A stretch of 64,000 nucleotides of DNA from GCA-2746365 sp963711255 (GTDB taxonomy: Bacteria > Pseudomonadota > Gammaproteobacteria > SZUA-229), in contig CAVQDO010000032.1 of the NCBI GenBank assembly GCA_963711255.1, positions 10,668 through 74,667 on the forward strand, written 5' to 3'. This document shows positions 17,996 through 26,370 of the stretch, piece after piece (position 1 is the first letter of the stretch; every line of letters starts with the position of its first letter). The position numbers and the translations under genes are program-made. The notes under the pieces were generated by a model that was given only the letters and a program-made list of their open reading frames with translations, did no database searches and had not been told where the DNA came from.

Positions 17996-19189
17996 TCATG
18001 CAGTCAGCTTTAATGACCCGGCCCAGCTTAATAAAGCCGCAGCAGGCATCGGCCTCGCAATAAAATAGCCCTGTGCGATATCACAGCCCATTTCTCTCAA
18101 TAACTGATAATCCGATTCAGTTTCAACACCTTCAGCAACAACACGCATATTCAGCTCCTGGCCGAGCAAAATACAGGTTTTAACTATCGCCCGCGCTTCA
18201 TTGTCTTTACTCATATTGCTGACAAAACTGCGGTCAATTTTCAGTTCAGTAAATGGCACCCGGTGCAGCTGTGACAACGAAGAGTAACCGGTACCAAAAT
18301 CATCAATAGATAAGTTGATACCTTTAAGCCGTAGCCGGGTTAAAATGTCAAGTGAGGTAACCAGCTCGCCCATCAGTGTGCTTTCGGTTATCTCCAAAGT
18401 CAGGCGTGTCGGTGAGAGCTTATTATTGTTTAACAATTCTTCCAGCTGCTCTGGCAACTTAAGACCAATGATATCAAGTGCAGATATATTTACCGACATA
18501 GTCGTCGTTAAACCCGCCGCCTGCCATCGCTGCTCCTGTTTTACAGCCTGGTCAATAACACAGCTTGTTAATTCACCAATAAGGCCATTATTTTCAGCCA
18601 GCGGCAGGAAGTTGTCGGGATATACCAGGCCATGCACCGGATGTTGCCAGCGTACCAGAACCTCAATACCCGACATAACGCCTGTTGCGATTTCTATCTG
18701 TGGCTGATAGTGCAGGACCAGCTGATCATTTTTAATCGCAAATCGCAACTCTTCTACACTAAATTCACTAATCTGATTGACGGGTTCATTTTCATTCTGG
18801 CTAACGGATTCATCCCTTTGCTGCCTGAACAAAGACAATAAGCTATCCATTGATAGTGGTTTTTTTAACGATTCTATAACTTTCAGGCCATGTGCTCGAC
18901 ACAGTTTTTCAGCGGAATATAACACCCCGACATCATGACCACTAAGCAGGATTAGTGCCGGTGGATTATCTATTTTCGCCAGTCGCCGCATGACCTCAAT
19001 ACCATCCATTTCAGGCATATGGAGATCCAGTACCAGAATAGAACCGGGAGCAAACTCACTGACACTCTCAAAAAACTCACTCGCCCTGGTATAACCCAGG
19101 GCATTAAATCCCGCCAGCTCTGCAACCTCACAATGCAGATCTACCAGTGCTTCCTCATCATCGAGAAGATAAATTGTTGATTTGCTCAT
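17996..19189 (-). CDS. Response regulator with EAL domain (c-di-GMP phosphodiesterase)
   Basis: The 397-residue protein has a receiver domain (about 1-125) with an acidic pocket in DDEEAL and the acceptor Asp in ILVLDLHMPEMDG, followed by an EAL domain (about 145-390). The catalytic motifs look intact: GIEVLVRWQHP in place of classical EALLRW, the Glu in LEITESTL, SIDDFGTGYSSL, KIDRSFV and VAEGVETE. It should therefore hydrolyse c-di-GMP to pGpG under control of phosphorylation. It lies between two hybrid kinases with 143-242-base spacers, and one or both are plausible partners. Confidence 0.93.
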   Translation of the reverse strand: MSKSTIYLLDDEEALVDLHCEVAELAGFNALGYTRASEFFESVSEFAPGSILVLDLHMPEMDGIEVMRRLAKIDNPPALILLSGHDVGVLYSAEKLCRAHGLKVIESLKKPLSMDSLLSLFRQQRDESVSQNENEPVNQISEFSVEELRFAIKNDQLVLHYQPQIEIATGVMSGIEVLVRWQHPVHGLVYPDNFLPLAENNGLIGELTSCVIDQAVKQEQRWQAAGLTTTMSVNISALDIIGLKLPEQLEELLNNNKLSPTRLTLEITESTLMGELVTSLDILTRLRLKGINLSIDDFGTGYSSLSQLHRVPFTELKIDRSFVSNMSKDNEARAIVKTCILLGQELNMRVVAEGVETESDYQLLREMGCDIAQGYFIARPMPAAALLSWAGSLKLTA

Positions 19190-19332
19190 ATTTTTCTACT
19201 CTAGATCCTTTCCCGTTCACATCTGGAAAAACCTCAAAAAACCTTTATTTACACTTCTATTGTAACGCTCATGAAACAATACTGACCCGGTAAATTGTTA
19301 ATTTTATGTAAAACTTTGTACTTAATTTAGCA

Positions 19333-21807
19333 TCACTTTTCATCAAGTAAGGCCCGTACACTGGCATTTAACCTGGCAAGCGAATAAGGCTTACTCAACA
19401 GTCTGGCATTACATCTCGCCTGACCATTTTTTGCCATGGCTGATTCGGTATAGCCCGAGGTCAGCAATATCTTAATATGCGGATAATTTTCACTTACACG
19501 CTCTGCCAGTTCGTATCCATTGATACCGCCTGGCATGACAACATCACTAAACATCATCTTTATATTCGGCACCTCGGCCAGTTTATTTAGCGCTTCGGCA
19601 CCATTTGATGCAGTAATTACCCGGTACCCCTGTGCGGTTAAGGATTCTTCGACCATTTGTAACAGCGTAACTTCATCATCTACCAGTAATATGACTTCAT
19701 TTCCACAGGATAAAACAGAAAGATTGCCTGCAATATCAGTGGTATTGTCCACATCACTGCAGGAGCGCGGCAGGTAAAGACGGAATGTTGAACCTATATC
19801 AGTTTCTGAGTATATTTTAATATTACCTTTTGAGCGTTTGATGAAGCCAAATACCATCGCCAGGCCCAGCCCGGTGCCCTTACCCGGTGGCTTTGTGGTG
19901 AAGAAGGGTTCAAAAATACGTTCCTGATCTGCCACTGATATTCCCTTACCATTATCACTGACAGTCAGTTCTACATAATCGCCGGGGAGTAGATCGGGAT
20001 TCAGCTTGCAATAAACCTGGTCGAGACTGCAGTTACTGGTTTCAATGGTAATAAATCCATCGCCGTCAATTGCATCTCGCGCATTTAGAATCAGGTTCAA
20101 TATTCCATCTTCAAAATCACCATAATCCAGGTCTGTTGCCCATAGGCCATCTGAAAGATGAAACTTTAATTCTATCTGTGGTGTAAGCGAATGCTTCAAC
20201 AAAGACTGCATACCCTGGATAATTTCGTTTATATTAGCTGCCCTGGTGCTGGTTGCCTCGGTGCGGGAGAACCCCAGTAGCTGCTTGGTTAATTCTGCTG
20301 CCCGTTGCGCAGAATGCTTGATAGTATTAAAGCGTTTAAGTGCTTTTCCGTCGAGTGTTGTTTGCAACTCAAGCAATTCAATATTGCCTAATATTGCACT
20401 GAGGATATTATTAAAATCATGTGCGATACCACCGGATAACTGACCGATAGCATCCATTTTTTGTGAACGGCGCAAGGCTTCTTCTGTTTGCCGATGCTTG
20501 GTAATGTCGGTAGATATACCACAGGTAGCGTATATCTCGTTATTCATATCGAACAAAGGGAATTTAACGCTTATATAAGTATGTTCACCATCACTTTGAT
20601 GCAGTACTTCTTCATTTTCAAAAGTACAAAGGTTCTCAATGACATAATTATCATTTTTAGCATAGCGATCTGCATTTTCTGCAGGAAATATATCGTAGTC
20701 AGTCTTACCCCGTATACTTTCACTCGATATATTGAATAGTGTTTCATATCTTTTGTTGATAAGAATATAGCGGCCATCCAGGTCCTTTACATAGACAACG
20801 GCTAAGGTATTATCCAGAATAGATTTTAGTTGTTCACGCTCTTTCTCAAGGCGTGTACGCATTAGGTAAGATTCTGTAATATCATGAAACACCAGGACAA
20901 TACCGATGGTATTATTATCCCGGTCTTTTATCGGCGCGGCGTTGTCTGTAATATGAAATTCATTACCTGATTTACTGATCAGGGTTTTATGTTCGGAAAT
21001 ATCAACTATCTCATCCTGCCTGAGCACACTGTCTACCGGGTTTTCTACTCGTCGCCGAGAATCGATATCAATCACATGAAACACATCGGGCAGAAACAGG
21101 CCGACTGCATTACGCTCCTGCCAGCCGGTCAGATTTTCTGCAACCGGGTTCATACTGGTAATTTCACCCTCGGTATTGGTTGTAATAACCGCATCGCCAA
21201 TGGAGCGCAGAGTGATTTTCGCCCGCTCTACATCTTCCTCATGTTTCTGAATAGTGAGTGCGTTATCTATTACCAGGCTTATATGACGGGCAAATAATTC
21301 AAGAATAGATTTATCATCCTCGTTAAAGCTGGCTCCACCTGCCTTGCCAAGACCCGAAAGACCACCAATTATTCTGCCCCGTGAAACAAGCGGCACCAGC
21401 AAGGCAGATTCCATGCCATGCTCCCATTGCCTGCGTTCCCACAGCAACAGCTCGTGATCTTTAGCAAATAGCAATGTACCTTGATTACTCAGTACACGAC
21501 CGAACATACCTGTTTTTATCGAATAGCTGCTGCCCAGGATTAATGCTGCGTTTTCACCACTGGCTGCCAGGTGTTGATACCGCTGTTCAACTTCATTGAT
21601 TATGGGAACAACTAATGTTTGGGCGTTTATCAGCTCTCGTGCCTTTTCGGCAACAAGATTGAGGATAATATTAAGGTCAAGTTCAACGGAAATATCATGA
21701 AGCATTTCATCAATCACTTCATGTTTTTTACTGGTTAATCGATTTGCAGCTTCAAGTTCCTTATATTTCTTTTCTAATGCTTCGTATTTTGATTTGTAAT
21801 CACACAT
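19333..21807 (-). CDS. Cytoplasmic hybrid sensor histidine kinase (GAF-PAS-PAS-HisKA-HATPase-REC)
   Basis: The 824-residue protein lacks membrane helices. It begins with a short coiled coil (about 1-35), then a GAF domain (about 40-190), two PAS domains (about 200-315 and 325-440), HisKA with GGIAHDFNNILS, HATPase with N box LILNARDAI and GTGLGLAMVFGF, and a C-terminal receiver with the acceptor Asp in MMFSDVVMPGG. The first PAS domain shares long stretches with that of the kinase at 14460 (SIGDAVITT, MNPVAE, LTGW, LISKSG), so the two arose by duplication. The start ATG at 21807 has GAGAG just upstream and sits 8 bases after a broken TusA-DsrE2-like sequence. Confidence 0.93.
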   Translation of the reverse strand: MCDYKSKYEALEKKYKELEAANRLTSKKHEVIDEMLHDISVELDLNIILNLVAEKARELINAQTLVVPIINEVEQRYQHLAASGENAALILGSSYSIKTGMFGRVLSNQGTLLFAKDHELLLWERRQWEHGMESALLVPLVSRGRIIGGLSGLGKAGGASFNEDDKSILELFARHISLVIDNALTIQKHEEDVERAKITLRSIGDAVITTNTEGEITSMNPVAENLTGWQERNAVGLFLPDVFHVIDIDSRRRVENPVDSVLRQDEIVDISEHKTLISKSGNEFHITDNAAPIKDRDNNTIGIVLVFHDITESYLMRTRLEKEREQLKSILDNTLAVVYVKDLDGRYILINKRYETLFNISSESIRGKTDYDIFPAENADRYAKNDNYVIENLCTFENEEVLHQSDGEHTYISVKFPLFDMNNEIYATCGISTDITKHRQTEEALRRSQKMDAIGQLSGGIAHDFNNILSAILGNIELLELQTTLDGKALKRFNTIKHSAQRAAELTKQLLGFSRTEATSTRAANINEIIQGMQSLLKHSLTPQIELKFHLSDGLWATDLDYGDFEDGILNLILNARDAIDGDGFITIETSNCSLDQVYCKLNPDLLPGDYVELTVSDNGKGISVADQERIFEPFFTTKPPGKGTGLGLAMVFGFIKRSKGNIKIYSETDIGSTFRLYLPRSCSDVDNTTDIAGNLSVLSCGNEVILLVDDEVTLLQMVEESLTAQGYRVITASNGAEALNKLAEVPNIKMMFSDVVMPGGINGYELAERVSENYPHIKILLTSGYTESAMAKNGQARCNARLLSKPYSLARLNASVRALLDEK

Positions 21808-21815
21808 TAAACTCT

Positions 21816-22117
21816 CTAAAAAACAGCGATATTAAAAGAATTCCTTGCGTCTACGCATAACGAGCTAAACAGTGACAGCAATGCTTTGTCAAGTTCACCA
21901 CTGGCCAGAAAAATTGTTGCTTTTTGTTCAATATCTGACGATTTAACAGATTCTTTTTCATGCATTAGACTCGTAAGCAGATTGTTACGGATCTTCCCTC
22001 ACCCTGTTTAGTTGAAAGTACGTCATATTGATTGCCCCGACAAAAATTCTCCACACCTGACTCAAATTTCGGGGCATCACCCGTCACCTTCAGCACCAGG
22101 TCTTTTTGCATGCACAT
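21816..22117 (-). pseudogene. Probable remnant of a TusA-DsrE2 fusion gene
   Basis: Two short minus-strand frames overlap as TAATG at 21963-21967. The upstream one (21965-22117, 50 codons) resembles the C-terminal half of a TusA domain: LKVTGDAPKF, then VENFCRGNQYDVLS. The downstream one (21816-21965, 49 codons) contains KATIFLASGELDKALLSL, which resembles the opening of a DsrE2 domain. TusA-DsrE2 fusions are known in sulfur-oxidising bacteria in this domain order. The Cys-Pro motif of TusA and nearly all of DsrE2 are missing and the frame changes at the junction, so I read it as decay. A pair of coupled small genes is the alternative. The similarity is from memory and untested. Confidence 0.42.
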
Positions 22118-22609
22118 TTATAGCTTGCTAAAACCCAGGTAACAGAACAAAAATACTATGACGAACCCGGGCACACATATCGCTATGTAAGCATCTTTAC
22201 AAAGCTAAAAGTACTACCATTTACATGTTATTACAATAAGAACGATGATTCATGCGGCACTACACCTTTGATACCCGTGAGTTGAAGCCCGAAACCATAA
22301 AAACCACACAAAAATTGTAAAATTACATATTTTTCAGGATTAAGTAGTACCACGGAAGATAAATTTAGACGAGTTCAAGACACTTTAAAAAACTGCTCTT
22401 TTTAGGTGCAAATAATACACCGGCGTGTAAAGTGCACAATAAATTCCTTAAGAATATGGACACTTTTTATCAATATTCAGCTTTTATCGCCGGGAAAATT
22501 GAAGCATAAGATGCAGTGCGCGGCTGTTAGTCCCAAAATAAATGGCAAACTTCATGAAGATTTTGTTAATTGTTGCATTTATCGTGCTGAATTTGAATGA
22601 AACTTAAAT
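22118..22609. other. AT-rich intergenic region
   Basis: About 490 bases lie between the TusA-DsrE2 remnant and the cold-shock promoter. A 64-codon plus-strand frame at 22406-22600 looks random. In the minus direction a TGCCCGGGT triplet string near 22163-22171 could be the decayed CPG motif of the TusA domain, but stops surround it. I see no RNA gene or terminator. Confidence 0.35.
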
Positions 22610-22637
22610 TTGTTGTGTTATTATTGGGCGATACAAT
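22610..22637 (+). promoter_or_regulatory. Predicted promoter of the cold-shock gene
   Basis: A -35-like TTGTTG (22610-22615) and a -10-like TACAAT (22632-22637) are separated by 16 bases. Transcription from about 22644 would give a leader of about 185 bases, matching the long structured leaders of cspA-type mRNAs. The leader includes AGAGAT and ATCTCT segments able to pair, at about 22731 and 22772. Confidence 0.5.
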
Positions 22638-22828
22638 CCATAAAGAATCAAGCTGGGTTCGAATTTATAAATCAGCCCGCTATGCTTTACGTTACAAATT
22701 GCCAAAAATCAGTTTTGTAATTTTCTGAAAGAGATTTATTTTATGTATTGCATAATCGAATAAGAAAGGGATGATCTCTTCATTATTCATAAAATTTTTA
22801 TTTTTAATTTGTTTCAGGTGAAATACTT

Positions 22829-23032
22829 ATGGCAACAGGTACAGTAAAGTGGTTTAACGAATCCAAAGGTTTTGGTTTCATTTCTCAGGAAGATGGCGGT
22901 GCAGATGTATTCGTTCATTTCAACGCAATTCAGGGCACAGGCTTTAAAACATTAAGTGAAGGTCAAACCGTTACTTATGAAGTTGAAGATGGTCCTAAAG
23001 GTCTGCAGGCAAGCAACGTTGTGCCACAATAA
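22829..23032 (+). CDS. Cold-shock protein, CspA family
   Basis: The 67-residue protein is a single cold-shock (OB-fold) domain that binds single-stranded RNA and DNA. RNP1 appears as KGFGFI (about 14-19) and RNP2 as DVFVHF (about 27-32), and the opening GTVKWFNESKG is canonical. A CAGGTGA ribosome-binding site lies about 7 bases before the ATG. It has its own promoter, long leader and terminator. Which Csp paralogue it corresponds to cannot be decided. Confidence 0.97.
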   Translation: MATGTVKWFNESKGFGFISQEDGGADVFVHFNAIQGTGFKTLSEGQTVTYEVEDGPKGLQASNVVPQ

Positions 23033-23050
23033 GACTATTATTGTATGATA

Positions 23051-23080
23051 AAAAAACCTCGCTTCGGCGAGGTTTTTTTT
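23051..23080 (+). terminator. Rho-independent terminator of the cold-shock gene
   Basis: The 8-bp stem AACCTCGC/GCGAGGTT (23055-23062 with 23067-23074) closes a TTCG tetraloop and is followed by a run of T. It lies 18 bases after the csp stop codon. The A-run before the stem allows some function on the opposite strand as well. Confidence 0.93.
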
Positions 23081-23146
23081 GTCTGTTAATAAATGCAGAC
23101 AGGCAAAACAATATTAACATATAAGATAAAGCTAATTTATGGACCT

Positions 23147-23362
23147 CTACTCGTCCAGGATCAATCGAATTGTTTCGCCATTAAATTCGATAATATCGCC
23201 AGCGAACATCTTCTTTCGTTTACGCGTTTCAACTTCTCCATTGACAACAACATCGCCGGATTCGATTGCCAGTTTTGCAACACCACCACTCGGCACCAGG
23301 CCTTCAAATTTGAGAATTTTATACAGCTCTACCGGTTGAAATTTTAATATTGCATCTTTCAT
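23147..23362 (-). CDS. Small S4-domain RNA-binding protein (YbcJ-like)
   Basis: The 71-residue protein is an isolated S4 domain: PVELYKILKFEGLVPSGG, then LAIESGDVVVNGEVETRKRKK and a short beta ending. YbcJ-like proteins bind RNA and their targets are poorly known. Its ATG follows directly on the stop codon of the ABC exporter gene, so it is translated from the same transcript and probably coupled. Confidence 0.9.
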   Translation of the reverse strand: MKDAILKFQPVELYKILKFEGLVPSGGVAKLAIESGDVVVNGEVETRKRKKMFAGDIIEFNGETIRLILDE

Positions 23363-25192
23363 TTACGCTGCCTGCTCCGCTTCTTCTTCCTGCTGTAACT
23401 GCCACAAATGCGCATACAGCCCGTCTTCTTCCAGTAACTGCTGATGTGTACCCTGCTCAACTACACGCCCTTTATCCAGCACAATGATGTTATCCGCATC
23501 AATAATGGTCGAAAGCCTGTGCGCAATAACCAGCGTGGTATGCTGCTCCGCAACTTCTTTTAACGACTCAAGTATCAGCTGTTCGGAATGAGAGTCCAGT
23601 GATGATGTTGCCTCATCAAATACCAGGATTCGAGGATTCTTCAAAATAACCCTGGCGATGGCGACACGCTGTTTTTCGCCTCCTGACAATTTCAAACCTC
23701 GTTCACCAACAATTGTCTGATAAGAATCCGGCAAACTGCATATGAAGTCATGAATGTTGGCATGTGTTGCTGCCATTTGAATATCTTCGTCACTGGCATC
23801 GAGCCTGGCGTAGCGAATGTTATGACTGATAGTCTCGTTAAATAGAACCGTATCCTGCGGCACGATGCCAATATTGTCACGCAGACTGTTTTGCTTAACT
23901 GATTTTATATCCTGGCCATCAATCAGTATTTTTCCGGATTTCAGGTCATAAAAGCGGAACAGCAATCGTGCCAGCGTCGACTTGCCGGCACCTGATGGAC
24001 CAACCACAGCCACTTTCTGGCCATGGGGAATTTCGAAACTGACATTATCCAGAATTTTCCTTTCCTTATTATAATCAAAGCTAACATTCTCAAAACGTAT
24101 TACGGCATCGCTGACGACCAGGTCTTTGGCGTCCTCCAGGTCTTTAACCTCTCTTTCCGTGTCCAGCAGTTTAAGCATCATATCCATATCGGCGAGTGAA
24201 TACTTTAATGCCCGGTAGATAATGCCTAAAAAGTTTAGTGGAATAAATAACTGCAGCATCATGGCATTAACCAGCACCAGGTCACCGAGTGTCATAACAC
24301 CAGACACTACGCCCTGCGCCGCAAATATCATCATCAGGGTCACCCCAATAGCAATAACAACGCCCTGTCCAAAATTAAGCAGTGACATTGATACCTGGCT
24401 TTTTACCGCTGCTGCTTCCCATTGGTCCAGGGTTTTATCATATTGCTTTAACTCAAATTCCTCGTTAGTAAAATACTTAACGGTTTCATAATTGAGCATA
24501 CCGTCAACAGCAAAACTATTGGCCTTAGATTCATGGGCATTCATTTCATGCCGGTAATGCATACGCCAGTTGGTTACCAGTAGCGTAAATGCAATATAAA
24601 AAATAACCGTAGTAAAAGTAATAATGGCAAAGTGCGGCTCGTATTTCCCCAGCAATATAATGGCAACAAAGGTAAATTCGGCCGCCGTTGGAAATATATT
24701 AAACACCAGGTAATTTAAAATGGAGCTTAAACTGTTCGTACCGCGCTCAAGATCTCGGGTAATACCGCCTGTTTTTCTATCAAGATGATATGACAGAGAA
24801 AGCGAATATAAATGCTTGAGTACGCGTCGCGAAATACCGCGCATGGCATGATAACGAACACGTGAAAAAATGGCATCACGCAATTCATTAAAAAGGCTGG
24901 CCATCAGGCGTAAGGCACCATAAGCCAGTAACAAAAACAACGGTAAGGCTAATGCTACAGTTTCTGTGTCGCTTGCTGTAGACAGCTGGCCGGTATTCAG
25001 TCTTATGTCCAGACTATCCACAATATCTTTAAGCAGCAGTGGCATGCCGACAATAGCGACCTTGGATAATACCAGGCAGCCAAGTGCGATCAATACCCTT
25101 CCCTTGAAATCCCATATATAAGGAAACAGGCGTTTCAGGTTATTAAAGTCCTTACGGTTACCATGCGGTGTTGCGGTCGGTCGGTGTATCAT
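23363..25192 (-). CDS. ABC exporter, Atm1/HMT type (fused permease and ATPase)
   Basis: The 609-residue half-transporter has a six-helix membrane domain (about 30-320) and a nucleotide-binding domain (about 365-600). Walker A is GPSGAGKST, the signature is LSGGEKQRVAIAR, and Walker B with the catalytic Glu is ILVFDEAT; a switch His is in VIAHRLSTI. The membrane part has the Atm1-like segments DLERGTNSLSSIL and NYETVKYF. Relatives export glutathione-linked compounds or heavy-metal conjugates. It works as a homodimer in the inner membrane, is adjacent to the S4 gene and is divergent from the RND operon. Confidence 0.92.
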   Translation of the reverse strand: MIHRPTATPHGNRKDFNNLKRLFPYIWDFKGRVLIALGCLVLSKVAIVGMPLLLKDIVDSLDIRLNTGQLSTASDTETVALALPLFLLLAYGALRLMASLFNELRDAIFSRVRYHAMRGISRRVLKHLYSLSLSYHLDRKTGGITRDLERGTNSLSSILNYLVFNIFPTAAEFTFVAIILLGKYEPHFAIITFTTVIFYIAFTLLVTNWRMHYRHEMNAHESKANSFAVDGMLNYETVKYFTNEEFELKQYDKTLDQWEAAAVKSQVSMSLLNFGQGVVIAIGVTLMMIFAAQGVVSGVMTLGDLVLVNAMMLQLFIPLNFLGIIYRALKYSLADMDMMLKLLDTEREVKDLEDAKDLVVSDAVIRFENVSFDYNKERKILDNVSFEIPHGQKVAVVGPSGAGKSTLARLLFRFYDLKSGKILIDGQDIKSVKQNSLRDNIGIVPQDTVLFNETISHNIRYARLDASDEDIQMAATHANIHDFICSLPDSYQTIVGERGLKLSGGEKQRVAIARVILKNPRILVFDEATSSLDSHSEQLILESLKEVAEQHTTLVIAHRLSTIIDADNIIVLDKGRVVEQGTHQQLLEEDGLYAHLWQLQQEEEAEQAA

Positions 25193-25233
25193 TTTTTTGA
25201 AGTATCAGTGCTTTATAGGTTAAAGTTCAGTGC

Positions 25234-26370
25234 ATGATTATATCGAAAAAACCGCACAACTATTCACCGTTATTATCCACTCCATCATTTATCTTCAGGG
25301 TTACCGGCCCGGTATTGATTAGCCTGATGCTGACCGCCTGTGATAATACGGTCGATACCACCAGCAAACGTGAAAAACAGCCTTTGCACCGCGTTGAAGT
25401 AGTTAGTGTCGAGCATAAAGCAGTGTCACTGACACAAACCGTGTCCGGCACCCTGGAAGCGGTAAGTAAAATACGTTTATATAATGAAGAAAGCGGTCGC
25501 ATCACCCGGCTGCCCTACTATGAAGGTGATTTTGTAAAACAGGGCACCTTATTAGTGCAGCTTGATAATGAACTGCTTAAAACGGAAGTTGCCAAAGCGG
25601 TAGCATCCATGGAACAGGCCCGGGTCGATCTTTCCCGGGTAAAAAAGTTATTGCCAAAAAAGATCGCAACTGAAGAAGAAGTTGCCAAAGCACGCACCCA
25701 GCTGGACCTGGCTATCGCTGAAGAAAAATACCAGCAAACCCGGCTGCAACGGACCAGTATTAAAGCACCTGTCGATGGCTTAATCACGCAGCGCCTGTAT
25801 GAACCCGGCGACATGCTGGCGCAGCAGTCCCATATCTACACCATTATCGATCCAACGTCCTTACGCCTGAAAGCCAGCCTTGCCGAACGCTGGATGCCAC
25901 TAGTCAAAATAGAGCAGCCGGTAAGCCTGCGTATTGATGCCCTGGGTGATAATGAATTGACTGCAAAGATAATTCGCATACACCCAACGATAGATGCCCG
26001 AAGCCACAAAGGCATAATCGAGATTTTACTAAAACCTGTGCCCAAAGGCGCGGCGGCCGGACAGTTTTCACGGGCCGAGATTAATCTAACCGCGACTAAT
26101 CGACTGGTCATCCCGGTGCACACCATTCACTATGAACCCGAAGGTGCCTACGTCTATCGAATTGTTGAAGGCGAAGATGGCGGCAGCATAGCGGAAAAAG
26201 TCAGTTTCGTTCAGGGTCAGCAATTCGGCTCAGTCGCTGAAGTTTTTTCAGGCCTGGCAGCAGGCGATAAAATTGTCAGCCGCGGTTATCTTGGCTTACG
26301 AAATAAGAAAAAAGTCCTGATTGCGACTTCATCGGTCAGCAACAGCGAACTCAGTAAAAACAAAAAATGA
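25234..26370 (+). CDS. RND efflux periplasmic adaptor (lipoprotein)
   Basis: The 378-residue protein is a HlyD/AcrA-type membrane fusion protein linking an inner-membrane RND pump to an outer-membrane channel. A lipoprotein signal ends in LMLTAC (Cys at about residue 36), so it is anchored by lipid. A lipoyl half-motif region (GRITRLPYYEGDFVKQG), a helical hairpin (about 115-170) and the returning lipoyl half (RTSIKAPVDGLITQRLYEPG) follow. The gene overlaps the pump gene by 4 bases (ATGA), so the two are translationally coupled. No TolC-type channel gene is present here. Confidence 0.92.
   Translation: MIISKKPHNYSPLLSTPSFIFRVTGPVLISLMLTACDNTVDTTSKREKQPLHRVEVVSVEHKAVSLTQTVSGTLEAVSKIRLYNEESGRITRLPYYEGDFVKQGTLLVQLDNELLKTEVAKAVASMEQARVDLSRVKKLLPKKIATEEEVAKARTQLDLAIAEEKYQQTRLQRTSIKAPVDGLITQRLYEPGDMLAQQSHIYTIIDPTSLRLKASLAERWMPLVKIEQPVSLRIDALGDNELTAKIIRIHPTIDARSHKGIIEILLKPVPKGAAAGQFSRAEINLTATNRLVIPVHTIHYEPEGAYVYRIVEGEDGGSIAEKVSFVQGQQFGSVAEVFSGLAAGDKIVSRGYLGLRNKKKVLIATSSVSNSELSKNKK

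Noticed and set aside
22406..22600. 64-codon frame upstream of the cold-shock gene
   Set aside because: Random-looking sequence, overlaps the region before the csp promoter, no homologue recognised.
23139..23347. Plus-strand frames over the S4-domain gene
   Set aside because: The minus-strand frame has a clear S4 domain and is adjacent to the ABC gene stop.
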